Counted from the first letter of the stretch, positions 1-7,673 are shown. The stretch is 64,000 nt of DNA from Xanthomonas euroxanthea (GCF_900476395.1 NZ_UIHB01000003.1:62001-126000), one strand, 5' to 3'. Notes: generated by a model not told the origin, from the letters alone. A program made the numbers and translations.

Positions 1-339
1 GTGGAATAGCGCCAGAAAGTGCCCGACGCCCTGTTCTTCGTTGTAGTACAGATGCGCAATGACCACACGATCGGCGACCGGCAGGCTGCCGGTCCAGCTG
101 CCCTTGCTGCGCGCCTGATTCAGCGCATCCGACGGCAGCACCTGCGAGATCCGCTCGCCGAGATTGCGGTCGTCGGCGGGATCTTCCCTGCACAGGCTCT
201 GGCGTGCGATGGCGTTGGCCAGGATCAGCTGCCCGTCTGCGCGGAACAGCAACACGCCCTCAAGCATCTGGTCGCCGAAAGCGCGCAGCATGGCCGAGGA
301 CGGTAATAAGGCTTGATTGAGAAAAAACTTGGCAGTCAC
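1..339 (-). CDS. PAS-domain signalling protein, N-terminal part (runs off the window)
   Basis: Only the first 113 codons are present; the gene continues beyond the left edge. The reading frame opens at a GTG (337-339) and has no stop. The segment EGVLLFRADGQLILANA, followed by a second half containing VIAHLYYNEEQGVGHFLA, has the look of a PAS sensor fold. No output domain is visible. In Xanthomonas, PAS-GGDEF-EAL proteins are found near flgMN, so a cyclic-di-GMP enzyme is a reasonable inference, but the output domain lies outside the window. An internal ATG 16 codons downstream (MLRAFGDQ) is an alternative start. There is no strong ribosome binding site before either. It lies 153 bases after flgN on the same strand and may share its transcript. 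Confidence 0.6.
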   Translation of the reverse strand, partial: MTAKFFLNQALLPSSAMLRAFGDQMLEGVLLFRADGQLILANAIARQSLCREDPADDRNLGERISQVLPSDALNQARSKGSWTGSLPVADRVVIAHLYYNEEQGVGHFLALFH

Positions 340-492
340 GGGACAGGGCGGCGTAGAGGACGCTTCAATATACGCCGAACCGCCCAGGCCCCGTATTGCG
401 CGGCGCCACGCTCCTGCACACCGGGCCCGTCAAGGCTCCACCACCACGCCGCCCGCGCGGCCTGTGCGTGCGCTCGGGCACGCTGTGGCGCG

Positions 493-825
493 TCAGGCCA
501 CGGCCAGCGAACGACCGCCGCGCAGCACGCTCGACTGGCCCTTGGCATCGTAGGACGGCGCACTCTCGGTGCGGCCCAGATGGCGCAACGCCCAGTTCAC
601 CTCGCGACGCCGGCGTGCCAGCAGCGCGCCGTTGGCGCGGTTGGCTTCGGCCAGTTCGCGCAGCCGCTCTTCTTCGCCCTGGGGCATTGCCGCTTCCAGC
701 GCGCGCAGCGCCGACAGCTTGTCCTGCGTGTGCCGCATCAACCCATCGATGTCGTTCTCGAGTAATGCCTGGCGTTCGCCGGCCAGCGCATCGCTGAGAC
801 GTTGCAGGAACTCGTTCACATTCAT
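493..825 (-). CDS. flgN: FlgN, chaperone for hook-associated proteins
   Basis: The 110-residue, helix-rich, charged protein fits the FlgN family, cytoplasmic export chaperones for FlgK and FlgL. The N-terminus (MNVNEFLQRL) and the central segment RALEAAMPQGEEERLRELAE are typical of the long helical pair. The start is preceded by AAAGGATG on the minus strand, a good ribosome binding site. It begins 15 bases after the flgM stop, so flgM and flgN form one operon, as in most gammaproteobacteria. The C-terminus (SLAVA) is short and unstructured-looking. Confidence 0.88.
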   Translation of the reverse strand: MNVNEFLQRLSDALAGERQALLENDIDGLMRHTQDKLSALRALEAAMPQGEEERLRELAEANRANGALLARRRREVNWALRHLGRTESAPSYDAKGQSSVLRGGRSLAVA

Positions 826-840
826 CCTTTGGGTCGGGAA

Positions 841-1152
841 TTAACCCGCCAGTTGCTGATTCAGATCCATCATGCGGCTGGCGATGGCATCCGGATTGAT
901 GGAATAGCTGCCGTTCTGCAACGCATCCTTCACGGCCTGGACGCGACCGGTGTCGATCGCCGAGGACTGCGACAGCGTGCGCTGCAAGTTCTGCAGGTTG
1001 GTCGCCTCACCAGTCAGCTTGACGCTGTCGGTCGGCGGCAATGCGGCGATCGGGGACGCGCGGTCTTCACCGGCCGAAGCGATCTTGCTGCTCGTGGCCG
1101 CGGTGCGAAGGGTGGCAGCGGTCGGTAGATTGCCTTCGATTTTCTGTGTCAT
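841..1152 (-). CDS. flgM: FlgM, anti-sigma28 factor
   Basis: FlgM binds and inhibits FliA (sigma28) and is exported through the completed hook, releasing late gene expression. The 103-residue product begins MTQKIEGNLP; the C-terminal half (VKLTGEATNLQNLQ, then VQAVKDALQNGSYSINPDAI) matches the conserved FlgM sigma-binding region, in which the motif around NGSYSINPD is diagnostic. The frame is open 15 codons further upstream, but the start chosen here is directly preceded by a strong GAGGAG ribosome binding site. A sigma28-type promoter lies just upstream, inside the gap after flgA, so flgM can be made both from the flgA transcript and from its own late promoter. Confidence 0.93.
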   Translation of the reverse strand: MTQKIEGNLPTAATLRTAATSSKIASAGEDRASPIAALPPTDSVKLTGEATNLQNLQRTLSQSSAIDTGRVQAVKDALQNGSYSINPDAIASRMMDLNQQLAG

Positions 1153-1180
1153 GTCAGGAACTCCTCTACAGGTCGTAGGG

Positions 1181-1208
1181 GATAACGGCATGCCCAAAAA
1201 AAACTTTA
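1181..1208 (-). promoter_or_regulatory. sigma28 (FliA) promoter of flgM
   Basis: On the minus strand the sequence reads TAAA, 15 bases, GCCGTTAT. This matches the flagellar sigma consensus TAAA-N15-GCCGATAA at 11 of 12 positions. It predicts a transcript start near 1173, about 22 bases before the flgM start codon. It would give the known autoregulatory loop in which FliA drives its own inhibitor. Confidence 0.8.
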
Positions 1209-1218
1209 TAGCGAATTT

Positions 1219-1863
1219 CTATCTGGAGACCAAAACGGTCCCGCTCGCTTCGACAATCCCCTGCACCACCCGGCGCGACGAGGAATTTTCCACCGACACA
1301 CGCTCGTTCTCACCGGCATCGGACAGCGCGCGACCACTCATGCGCACCTCCAGACCGCCGTTGCGCGACACCAGCGGGACCGTGTCGCCGCGCCGGACCA
1401 GCCGCTGCGTCACCAGATCGTTGGCCGAGAGCAGCGAACCGGCTGGCAGGATGCGCCGGGCGCTCTTGCCCACTGCGGCCACCGGATCGGCCAGCACCGC
1501 GCCAACGATGCGTGCGGCGTCACGCTTCTCGATACTGATATCGGCCAGCGAAATGACTTCTCCAGCGCTGATGCCGCGTCGCAGCACCAACACGTCCTGA
1601 TTGCGGCGCACCTTCAGCGGCACGAACAGGCGCCAGCCAGCCGGCTGCGGACAGGCCACTTCCACCGTATTGGTGCCGGTCGGCTGCGCCTGCAGCGCAA
1701 TCGGGCAGGCCGGCATGCGCAAGCCCGGATCGAGCGTGGCCTCGGCCTCGGCATCCGGGCCAACGGTGGCCAGTGCCGCAGCGCGGATGGAATCGACAGA
1801 CTGATAGCTCTGGGCCCAGGCCGGAGCGGCAGCCAACAAGATGACAAGCAGGAGCAGGCGCAT
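1219..1863 (-). CDS. flgA: FlgA, P-ring assembly chaperone
   Basis: FlgA is the periplasmic chaperone for assembly of the FlgI P-ring. The 214-residue product starts with a signal peptide (MRLLLLVILLAAAPAWAQ, cleavage after about residue 17). The C-terminal SAF-like region contains LRRGISAGEVISLADI and RRGDTVPLVSRNGGLEVRMSG, which fit FlgA. The frame is open back to 1977, but the extra residues are encoded by repeat DNA, and a sigma54-type promoter at 1897-1912 would start transcription downstream of that alternative start, so 1863 is chosen. It precedes flgM on the same strand. Confidence 0.92.
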   Translation of the reverse strand: MRLLLLVILLAAAPAWAQSYQSVDSIRAAALATVGPDAEAEATLDPGLRMPACPIALQAQPTGTNTVEVACPQPAGWRLFVPLKVRRNQDVLVLRRGISAGEVISLADISIEKRDAARIVGAVLADPVAAVGKSARRILPAGSLLSANDLVTQRLVRRGDTVPLVSRNGGLEVRMSGRALSDAGENERVSVENSSSRRVVQGIVEASGTVLVSR

Positions 1864-1896
1864 GGGACCAGATCCGGAGGAAGACGGAATAGGCAG

Positions 1897-1912
1897 TGCA
1901 AGTGGCGTGCCT
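1897..1912 (-). promoter_or_regulatory. sigma54 promoter of flgA
   Basis: The minus strand reads AGGCACGCCACTTGCA, matching the -24/-12 consensus TGGCAC-N5-TTGCA at all but the first base. The predicted start is near 1886, leaving a leader of about 23 bases before flgA. RpoN2 and FleQ, encoded in this window, are the likely activators. Confidence 0.72.
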
Positions 1913-1921
1913 GTTTTTTGC

Positions 1922-1952
1922 CGGGATTGGGGAGTCGGGATTGGGGATTGGT
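1922..1952 (+). repeat. GGGATTGG/GGGAATC short tandem repeat, right-facing block
   Basis: The block consists of units such as GGGATTGGGGA and GTCGGGATTGG. It is the inverse of the block at 2094-2164, so the two flank about 140 bases and could pair. The same family recurs at 6315-6342, 6399-6452, 49440-49498 and 59692-59720. Confidence 0.7.
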
Positions 1953-2093
1953 AAAAGCGGCTTGGCGGGTGATTCATTTATCCCGTTGGCGATGCCCTTT
2001 CACCCGCATCCATCCAGCCAACTGTCGCTGAAGCTTTCATGCACGCAGAGGTAGCTGCAGCGGCCTGACCAACTCGCTCCTGCACCTTTGAGC

Positions 2094-2164
2094 CAATCCC
2101 CAATCCCAGTTCCCCCGATCCCGGCGCTTCTGCGAATCCCCAATCCCGAATCCCAAATCCCGAC
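2094..2164 (-). repeat. GGGAATC short tandem repeat, left-facing block
   Basis: The plus strand reads a run of CAATCCC, CGAATCCC and CAAATCCC units with a short interruption. It is the inverted partner of the block at 1922-1952, and the pair sits in the divergent flgA-cheV promoter region. Confidence 0.7.
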
Positions 2165-2184
2165 AGCGCCCCCCCGACCAACCA

Positions 2185-2220
2185 TAAAGCCCTCAAGTTT
2201 CCAGCCGGCGCTGTCGATAT
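2185..2220 (+). promoter_or_regulatory. Candidate sigma28 promoter(s) of cheV
   Basis: Two overlapping matches are visible. One is TCAA (2193), 16 bases, GTCGATAT (2213-2220), the same layout as the fliS promoter in this window. The other is TAAA (2185), 15 bases, GCCGGCGC. The first would start transcription almost exactly at the cheV ATG; the second about 9 bases before it. Either would give a very short or absent leader. Confidence 0.45.
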
Positions 2221-2227
2221 CTGCCCC

Positions 2228-3172
2228 ATGACCCACGATCTGCTCAACCGCATCGACCAGCGCACGCGTCTGGCTGGCCACAACCGACTGGCACTGCTGC
2301 TGTTCCGGCTGGGCGGGCGCCAGCTTTTTGGCGTGAATGTCTTCAAGGTGCAGGAAGTGCTGCGCCGCCCGGAGTTGTTCCAGGTGCCCGGCCTGCCGAC
2401 CGAGTTCGCCGGCGTTGCCGACGTGCGCGGGCGCTCGGTGCCGGTGCTGGACCTGGGCCTGGCGATCGGCCACCCGGAGCGCGATGCGCACTCGGAGAAC
2501 GGCCCCGGCTACCTGGTGGTGGCCGAATTCAACCGCTCGGTCCAGGGCTTTCTGGTCAGCGGCGTGGAGCGCATCGTCAATATCGCGGTGGAAGATATCC
2601 ATCCGCCGCCGGAGCTGGGCGCCGAAGCCACTTATTTGACGGCGGTGACGCGGTTCCAGGGCGAGCTGATCCAGGTCATCGACGTGGAGAGCGTGCTTGC
2701 CGACATCGCCAAGGTCAGCAAGGACGTGCAGCTGGATCCTTCGCTGCAGCTGGTCGCCTATGACCGGCAGTTCCAGGTGCTGGTGGTGGACGACTCGCGC
2801 GTGGCGCGTCAGCAGATCCGCAGCGTGCTCGACCAGCTCGGCGTGGCGGCAACCTTGTTGTCCGACGGTCGCCAGGCGCTGGACCACCTCTTGCAGGTGG
2901 CAGCATCAGGCGAGAATCCGGCCGACCGCTATGCGATGGTCATCTCCGACATCGAGATGCCGGCCATGGACGGCTACACGCTGACGACGGAAATCCGGCG
3001 CACGCCGGGGTTGCAGGGCCTCTACGTGCTGCTGCACACCTCCTTGTCGGGCGTGTTCAACAACGCCATGGTCGAACAGGTCGGCGCCAATGCCTTCGTG
3101 GCCAAGTACAGCGCGCACGAACTGGCCGATTACGTGCTGGCCCGCCTGAAAGTGGTCGCCGAAGCAGCCTGA
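2228..3172 (+). CDS. cheV: CheV, chemotaxis coupling protein (CheW domain plus receiver)
   Basis: CheV links chemoreceptors to CheA and has a receiver domain that tunes adaptation. The 314-residue product has a CheW-like domain at about residues 15-165 (including VADVRGRSVPVLDLGLAIG) and a receiver domain at about 178-308. The receiver has VLVVDDSRVARQQI with the acidic pocket, ISDIEMPAMDGYTL with the phosphoacceptor aspartate, and FVAKYSAHEL with the conserved lysine. Length and order are normal. A cheV gene beside flgB is common in Xanthomonas and Pseudomonas. Candidate sigma28 sites lie directly upstream. Confidence 0.93.
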   Translation: MTHDLLNRIDQRTRLAGHNRLALLLFRLGGRQLFGVNVFKVQEVLRRPELFQVPGLPTEFAGVADVRGRSVPVLDLGLAIGHPERDAHSENGPGYLVVAEFNRSVQGFLVSGVERIVNIAVEDIHPPPELGAEATYLTAVTRFQGELIQVIDVESVLADIAKVSKDVQLDPSLQLVAYDRQFQVLVVDDSRVARQQIRSVLDQLGVAATLLSDGRQALDHLLQVAASGENPADRYAMVISDIEMPAMDGYTLTTEIRRTPGLQGLYVLLHTSLSGVFNNAMVEQVGANAFVAKYSAHELADYVLARLKVVAEAA

Positions 3173-3532
3173 GCAGGCCACAAAGCGGCTGCCGGGTCGG
3201 AGCCGACAATAGCGATGGGCGCCGCGCTGCAAAGGTGCGGCGTCATGGAAGATCGCGCGGCTGGGGTCGGTGGGTCGACACCTTTTGAGATGACACCCCC
3301 GACTTGAAGTGACACCCCGACGCCGGGCTGCGCTTAGGGTCATGCGGGGCCTTCCAGCCTGGCGCGCCTGAGTAAAGCCAACGCTGCGACTTACACAGGT
3401 CCACCCTGTATCCCGGACGGCCAAGCTGCCGTTCGTCGGCGGCGCCGATCACCTTCCGAGTTCTCTGACCCGCACCACCCCGATTGGCACAAACATTGCT
3501 TTCTCCCTGGCAACACTTCGCGGGAGAGCACC
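3173..3532. other. Gene-free stretch between cheV and flgB
   Basis: No convincing gene is seen. At 3277-3316 three copies of GACACC are spaced 15 and 19 bases apart (on the minus strand, three GGTGTC), two of them within similar surroundings (TGACACCCC-CGAC). This may be the remnant end of a mobile element. The sigma54 promoter of flgB lies at the right end. Confidence 0.5.
3485..3500 (+). promoter_or_regulatory. sigma54 promoter of the flgB operon
   Basis: The site TGGCACAAACATTGCT matches TGGCAC-N5-TTGCW completely. The predicted start is near 3511, giving a leader of about 22 bases to the GTG of flgB. It should drive the rod and hook genes flgBCDE and perhaps flgF. Confidence 0.85.
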
Positions 3533-3934
3533 GTGTCCAATTCCATCTCGTCCTTTCTAGGCATCCACGGCGATGCCCTGCCGCTGCGCGAGCAGCGCAT
3601 GAAGCTCATTGCCAGCAACCTGAGCAATGTGGACACCCCTGGCTACAAAGCCAAGGACATGGACTTCGAGGCCGCGCTGAAATCGGCCGAAGGCGTGCGC
3701 GACGGCACCCTGCTGCAGACCACCGACGCCAAGCATTTCGAGATCGGCAGCAGCGGCGGGCTCAACCCGTTCCAGATCACCCGCGAATCCGACCAGCCCA
3801 GCCTGGACGGCAATACCGTCGATCCCGATGCCGAACGTGCTGCCTACGGCCGCGCCGCGCTGGAATACCGCGCCTCGCTGAGCTTCCTCGAATCCAAGGT
3901 GCGCTCGATGCTCACCGCGATCACCGGCCAATAA
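3533..3934 (+). CDS. flgB: FlgB, proximal rod protein
   Basis: FlgB forms part of the proximal rod of the basal body. The 133-residue product has the N-terminal rod motif (KLIASNLSNVDTPGYKAKDMDFEAAL) and a C-terminal helix (EYRASLSFLESKVRSMLTAI) expected for the family. It starts at GTG, preceded by CGGGAGAG as ribosome binding site. It is the first gene after a sigma54 promoter and sits 3 bases before flgC. Confidence 0.95.
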   Translation: MSNSISSFLGIHGDALPLREQRMKLIASNLSNVDTPGYKAKDMDFEAALKSAEGVRDGTLLQTTDAKHFEIGSSGGLNPFQITRESDQPSLDGNTVDPDAERAAYGRAALEYRASLSFLESKVRSMLTAITGQ

Positions 3935-3937
3935 GTC

Positions 3938-4345
3938 ATGAGCAATCTTCCCATCTTCGATGTGGCCGGCTCGGCGCTGCACGCGCAGTCGGTCCGCCTG
4001 AGCACCATCGCCTCCAACCTGGCCAATGCGGACTCGGTCGCCGGCTCGGCCGAGGCGACCTACAAGCCGATCGAGCCGATCTTCCAGGCCCAGCAAAGTC
4101 GCCAGGACCCCAGCCTGACCTCGGTGAACGTCAAGGAGATCACCACCACCAACGCGCCGCCGATCCGTCGCTACGAGCCCGGCCATCCGCTGGCCGATGC
4201 CGACGGCTACGTGTTCTCGCCCGACGTGGATCCGGTCTCGCAGATGGTCAACATGATCTCGGCCTCGCGCAACTACCAGGCCGGCGTAGAAATGCTCAAC
4301 ACCGCCAAGGAACTGGCGCTCGCCACCCTGACCATGGGTCGCTGA
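3938..4345 (+). CDS. flgC: FlgC, proximal rod protein
   Basis: FlgC is a rod subunit stacked with FlgB and FlgF. The 135-residue product has the N-terminal pattern STIASNLANADSVAGSAEATY and the C-terminal helix pattern VSQMVNMISASRNYQAGVEML shared by rod and hook proteins. Length is typical. It follows flgB by 3 bases, so the two are likely translationally linked. Confidence 0.95.
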   Translation: MSNLPIFDVAGSALHAQSVRLSTIASNLANADSVAGSAEATYKPIEPIFQAQQSRQDPSLTSVNVKEITTTNAPPIRRYEPGHPLADADGYVFSPDVDPVSQMVNMISASRNYQAGVEMLNTAKELALATLTMGR

Positions 4346-4382
4346 CCCGCCTAGCTGACCCTTCCCTTACGGACCTTTTCAC

Positions 4383-5054
4383 ATGAGCACGATCGGTAGT
4401 GACCTCTACACCAGCCTCGGGCTGAGCTCCAGCAGCGCCACAGCGACCAAGAAGAAGGAGGAATCGCTCGGCCAGGCCGACTTCCTCAAGTTGATGACCG
4501 AGCAGCTGCAGCACCAGGACCCGCTCAAACCGATGGAAAACAGCGCGTTTCTGGGCCAGTTGGCGCAGTTCTCCACCGTGCAGGGCATTGGTGACCTCAA
4601 TACCAAGGTCAGCAGCTTCTCCGCAGCACAGAGCAGCGATCAGGTGCTGAAGGGCGCCTCGCTGGTCGGGCACAACGTGCTGGTGCCCTCCGCGCAACTG
4701 GCCATCGATGCCACCAACTCGGCCAAGGGCGTGGTTGCGGCAACCTCGGCCGGCACCGTCAATTTCGAAATCACCGATGCCAACGGCGCGTTCGTCAAGC
4801 AGCTCAGCGTGCCGGCCAGCGCCGCCGGCGAGGTGTCGTTCGCCTGGGACGGCACCGATGCCAACGGCAACCGCATGGCCGCCGGCAAGTACGGCGTGAC
4901 CGCCACCCAGACCGACACCGCCGGTGCCAAAAGCAAGTTGTCCACCTATGTCGACGCACCGGTGGACAGCGTCACGATCGGCTCGGACGGCCTGTATCTC
5001 AACCTGACCGGGCTAGGCACTTCCCCGCTCGCCAACGTGCTCCGCGTCAGCTGA
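4383..5054 (+). CDS. flgD: FlgD, hook capping and scaffold protein
   Basis: FlgD caps the growing hook and is required for FlgE assembly. The 223-residue product has the conserved N-terminal block (LGQADFLKLMTEQLQHQDPL, about residues 29-48, then ENSAFLGQLAQFSTVQGI) needed for hook capping. It has a C-terminal beta-rich region containing SFAWDGTDANGNRMAAGKY, the signature of the FlgD Ig-like domain. It lies between flgC and flgE in the same orientation. Confidence 0.95.
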   Translation: MSTIGSDLYTSLGLSSSSATATKKKEESLGQADFLKLMTEQLQHQDPLKPMENSAFLGQLAQFSTVQGIGDLNTKVSSFSAAQSSDQVLKGASLVGHNVLVPSAQLAIDATNSAKGVVAATSAGTVNFEITDANGAFVKQLSVPASAAGEVSFAWDGTDANGNRMAAGKYGVTATQTDTAGAKSKLSTYVDAPVDSVTIGSDGLYLNLTGLGTSPLANVLRVS

Positions 5055-5085
5055 GCCGGCAACCGACACTCAAAGGACCTCATCC

Positions 5086-6309
5086 ATGGCTTTCAATACC
5101 TCGTTGTCCGGCATCAACGCAGCCAATGCCGATCTGAACGTCACCTCCAACAACATCGCCAACGTCAACACGACCGGGTTCAAGGAATCGCGCGCCGAGT
5201 TTGCCGACATGTTCCAGAGCACCAGCTATGGCCTGTCGCGCAATGCGGTGGGTTCGGGCGTGCGCGTCAGTAACGTGGCGCAGCAGTTCTCGCAGGGCAA
5301 CATCGATCCGACCGGGCGCAGCCTGGACCTGGCGGTCTCCGGCGAAGGCTTTTTCACCGTGTCCTCCAACGGCGCCAAGATGTATACCCGTGCCGGCAAC
5401 TTCCAGACCGACGCCAACGGCTATGTGATCAATCCACAGGGCGCGCGCCTGCAGGTCTTCGCCCCCAACCCGAGCGGCAACGGCTTCGACGTCGGTCGCC
5501 TGTCGGACCTGCAGCTGCTGACCACCGACAGCCCGCCCAAGTCGACCTCCACGGTCAACCTGGCCTTCACCCTGCCCGGCAACGCCACCGCGCCGGTGGT
5601 GACCCCGTTCAGCCCGGCCGACGACAAGACCTACAGCCACTCCACCGGCGGCATCAACGTCTACGATTCGCTGGGCGTCAGCCATGTGCAGACCTCCTAC
5701 TTCGTCAAGACCGCCAACCCGAACGAATGGCAGGTGCACAACTACGTGGACGGTGCCGCGGTCGGCGCGCCGACCACGCTGCAGTTCTCCGATACCGGCG
5801 CACTGACCACCCCGGCCAACGGCATCATCACGATGGACCCGTTCACCCCGAGCACCGGCGCCGGCGTGCTGAGCATGCAGCTCAACGTCAGCGGCTCGAC
5901 CCAGTACGGCGAGGCCTTCGCGCTGCGCGACACCCGCCAGGACGGCTATGCCAGCGGCAAGCTCAACGAGATCAGCATCGACACCAGTGGTGTGGTGTTC
6001 GCCCGTTATTCCAACGGTGCCGACAAGCCGCTGGGCCAGGTCGCGCTGAGCAGCTTCGTCAATCCGCAGGGCCTGCAGTCGCAGGGCAACAACATGTGGG
6101 CCGAAAGCTACACCTCCGGCGCCGCCCGCACCGGCGCACCGGACACCTCGGACCTGGGCCAGATCGAATCCGGCTCGCTGGAATCCTCCACGGTGGACCT
6201 GACCGAGCAGCTGGTGAACATGATCGTGGCCCAGCGCAACTTCCAGGCCAACTCGCAGATGATCTCGACCCAGGATCAGGTCACCCAGACGATCATCAAT
6301 ATCCGTTAA
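5086..6309 (+). CDS. flgE: FlgE, flagellar hook protein
   Basis: FlgE forms the hook, the universal joint between rod and filament. The 407-residue product has the N-terminal D0 motif (NVTSNNIANVNTTGFKESRA), a variable central region, and the C-terminal D0 helix (LVNMIVAQRNFQANSQMIST). The size is normal for a short-hook type. It has an AAAGGA ribosome binding site. It is followed by a repeat-filled gap of 150 bases before flgF. Confidence 0.96.
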   Translation: MAFNTSLSGINAANADLNVTSNNIANVNTTGFKESRAEFADMFQSTSYGLSRNAVGSGVRVSNVAQQFSQGNIDPTGRSLDLAVSGEGFFTVSSNGAKMYTRAGNFQTDANGYVINPQGARLQVFAPNPSGNGFDVGRLSDLQLLTTDSPPKSTSTVNLAFTLPGNATAPVVTPFSPADDKTYSHSTGGINVYDSLGVSHVQTSYFVKTANPNEWQVHNYVDGAAVGAPTTLQFSDTGALTTPANGIITMDPFTPSTGAGVLSMQLNVSGSTQYGEAFALRDTRQDGYASGKLNEISIDTSGVVFARYSNGADKPLGQVALSSFVNPQGLQSQGNNMWAESYTSGAARTGAPDTSDLGQIESGSLESSTVDLTEQLVNMIVAQRNFQANSQMISTQDQVTQTIINIR

Positions 6310-6314
6310 CGGCT

Positions 6315-6452
6315 GGGAATCGGGATTGGGGAATAGGGAATCGTAAGAGCTGGCATTGCGTGTAGCGGTGCCAGCCTTACCTCTTACTCCCCAGCCCCCC
6401 GCAATCCCGCTTTTGCGATTCCCGATTCCCGATTCTCCATTCCCGATTCCCG
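6315..6452. repeat. Inverted pair of GATTCCC repeat blocks between flgE and flgF
   Basis: The left block (6315-6342) reads GGGAATCGGGATTGGGGAA and further units on the plus strand. The right block (6399-6452) carries the complementary GATTCCC units. Between them, TAAGAGCTGGCA and TGCCAGCCTTACCTCTTA can also pair. The whole gap could fold as one long imperfect hairpin that ends 8 bases before flgF. Confidence 0.72.
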
Positions 6453-6459
6453 GTGCCTC

Positions 6460-7215
6460 ATGGACAAAGCTCTCTACGTTGCGATGACCGGCGCCCGCGC
6501 CTCCCTGCAGGCGCAGGGCACCGTGTCGCACAATCTCGCCAACGTCGATACGGTGGGGTTCAAGGCTGCGCTGGCCAATACCGAGGCGTTCAAGATCCAG
6601 GGCAAGGGTTATCCGTCGCGGATCGATGCGCTGCATGTGGACCAGGGCTTCGACCGCAGCCAGGGCCACCAGAAGGTCACCGGCAACCCGCTGGACGTGT
6701 CGCTGCAGCAGGACCGCTGGCTGGCGGTGCAGTCGCCCGACGGCAGCGAGGCCTACACCCGCAACGGCGAGCTGGCGCTCACTGCCAATGGCCAGCTGGT
6801 CACCGCCAATGGCCATGCGGTGCTGGATGAGGGCGGCAATCCGATGACGATCCCGCCGCACCAGGCGATGGAGATCGGCAGCGACGGCAGCATCTCGATC
6901 ATTCCGCAGGGCGAAGGCCCGCAGACCATGGCCATCGTCGGCAAGATGAAGGTGGTCGACGCCCCCGCCGACCGTTTGACGCGGCGCCCGGACGGGCTGA
7001 TGCGCAACACCAGCACCGACCCGGCGCAGGCGTTTGCGGTGGCCACCGGCAAGACCATCAACAGCGGCATGCTGGAGGGCAGCAACGTGGACGCCGCCGG
7101 CGCACTGGTGGAGATGATCCAGCTGCAGCGCCAGTTCGAAATGCAGGTCAAGATCATCAAGAACGGCGACGACAACGCGCAATCGGCCAATTCGCTGCTG
7201 CGGGTCAGTGGCTAA
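6460..7215 (+). CDS. flgF: FlgF, proximal rod protein
   Basis: FlgF is a rod subunit. The 251-residue product has the N-terminal block (TVSHNLANVDTVGFKAALAN) and the C-terminal block (LVEMIQLQRQFEMQVKIIKN) shared by rod and hook proteins, and the usual FlgF length. The start codon follows the GATTCCC repeat block with no clear ribosome binding site. It is read from upstream flgB-E transcription unless a weak promoter lies in the repeat. Confidence 0.95.
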   Translation: MDKALYVAMTGARASLQAQGTVSHNLANVDTVGFKAALANTEAFKIQGKGYPSRIDALHVDQGFDRSQGHQKVTGNPLDVSLQQDRWLAVQSPDGSEAYTRNGELALTANGQLVTANGHAVLDEGGNPMTIPPHQAMEIGSDGSISIIPQGEGPQTMAIVGKMKVVDAPADRLTRRPDGLMRNTSTDPAQAFAVATGKTINSGMLEGSNVDAAGALVEMIQLQRQFEMQVKIIKNGDDNAQSANSLLRVSG

Positions 7216-7330
7216 GCGCCACTGACGCCCACTGCCGCAGCGCCGGTCGGTTTGCCGCGCTGCCGAGCAGCTGGATGGCGACCGCCCGGGTTCGCTGCAG
7301 AGCGGCTGGTTTGTGACTTGGCTGCAGGGC

Positions 7331-7432
7331 CCTTGCCCGCCCACCCTCGCAGGACACGCCGCAAGTACGTCCGTATAGGCTCTTTCGCGGCATCCATGCC
7401 GCGTAAGGTCCTGCGACGGTGGGCGGGCAAGG
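7331..7432 (-). repeat. Hairpin repeat, copy 1 (25-base arms)
   Basis: The arms 7331-7355 and 7408-7432 are complementary over 25 bases with one mismatch and end in GGAC/GTCC. The internal part, read on the minus strand, contains GCGGCATGGATGCCGC followed by GAGCC and ends CGGCGT. The same internal order appears in copy 2 on the plus strand, so the two are members of one family in opposite orientation, though their arms have different sequences. Confidence 0.82.
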
Positions 7433-7570
7433 ACCTGTCGAGATGGTCGGCGTGCATGGTGCAAACAATGCCTGACGTGGATTGCTTGGATAACGGCGCG
7501 TCCAATGATCTTCTCAATGCAAGCCGAGCAATGGACAAGCTTTAAGAAAGCGACCTTCAAACTCTCTGGT

Positions 7571-7673
7571 GCGGTGGCCTCGCCGATTGCGGGACCGTGT
7601 GGCGGCATGGATGCCGCCACCGAGCCCCCAGGGATGGGTTCACGGCGTGTCCCGCGAGCGGTGAGGCCACCGC
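7571..7673 (+). repeat. Hairpin repeat, copy 2 (25-base arms)
   Basis: The arms 7571-7595 and 7649-7673 are complementary with a few mismatches, from GCGGTGGCC at the outside to GGGAC/GTCCC at the inside. The internal part contains GGCGGCATGGATGCCGCC, then GAGCC and CGGCGT, matching the minus strand of copy 1. Arm sequences differ from copy 1 while pairing is kept. Confidence 0.82.

Larger units (their letters stand above)
1864..2227. other. Divergent intergenic region between flgA and cheV
   Basis: There is no convincing gene in these 364 bases. They contain the sigma54 site of flgA, two blocks of heptamer-like GATTCCC/GGGAATC repeats facing each other (about 1922-1952 and 2094-2164), and candidate sigma28 sites before cheV. 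The reading frames that cross it are made of repeat DNA. Confidence 0.7.

Noticed and set aside
1864..1977. An extended flgA start at 1977
   Set aside because: The added residues come from the GATTCCC repeat and the sigma54 promoter; the signal peptide begins at the ATG at 1863.
3243..3452. A 69-codon minus-strand frame between cheV and flgB
   Set aside because: It crosses the GGTGTC repeats, has no ribosome binding site and no similarity to a known protein that I can recognise.
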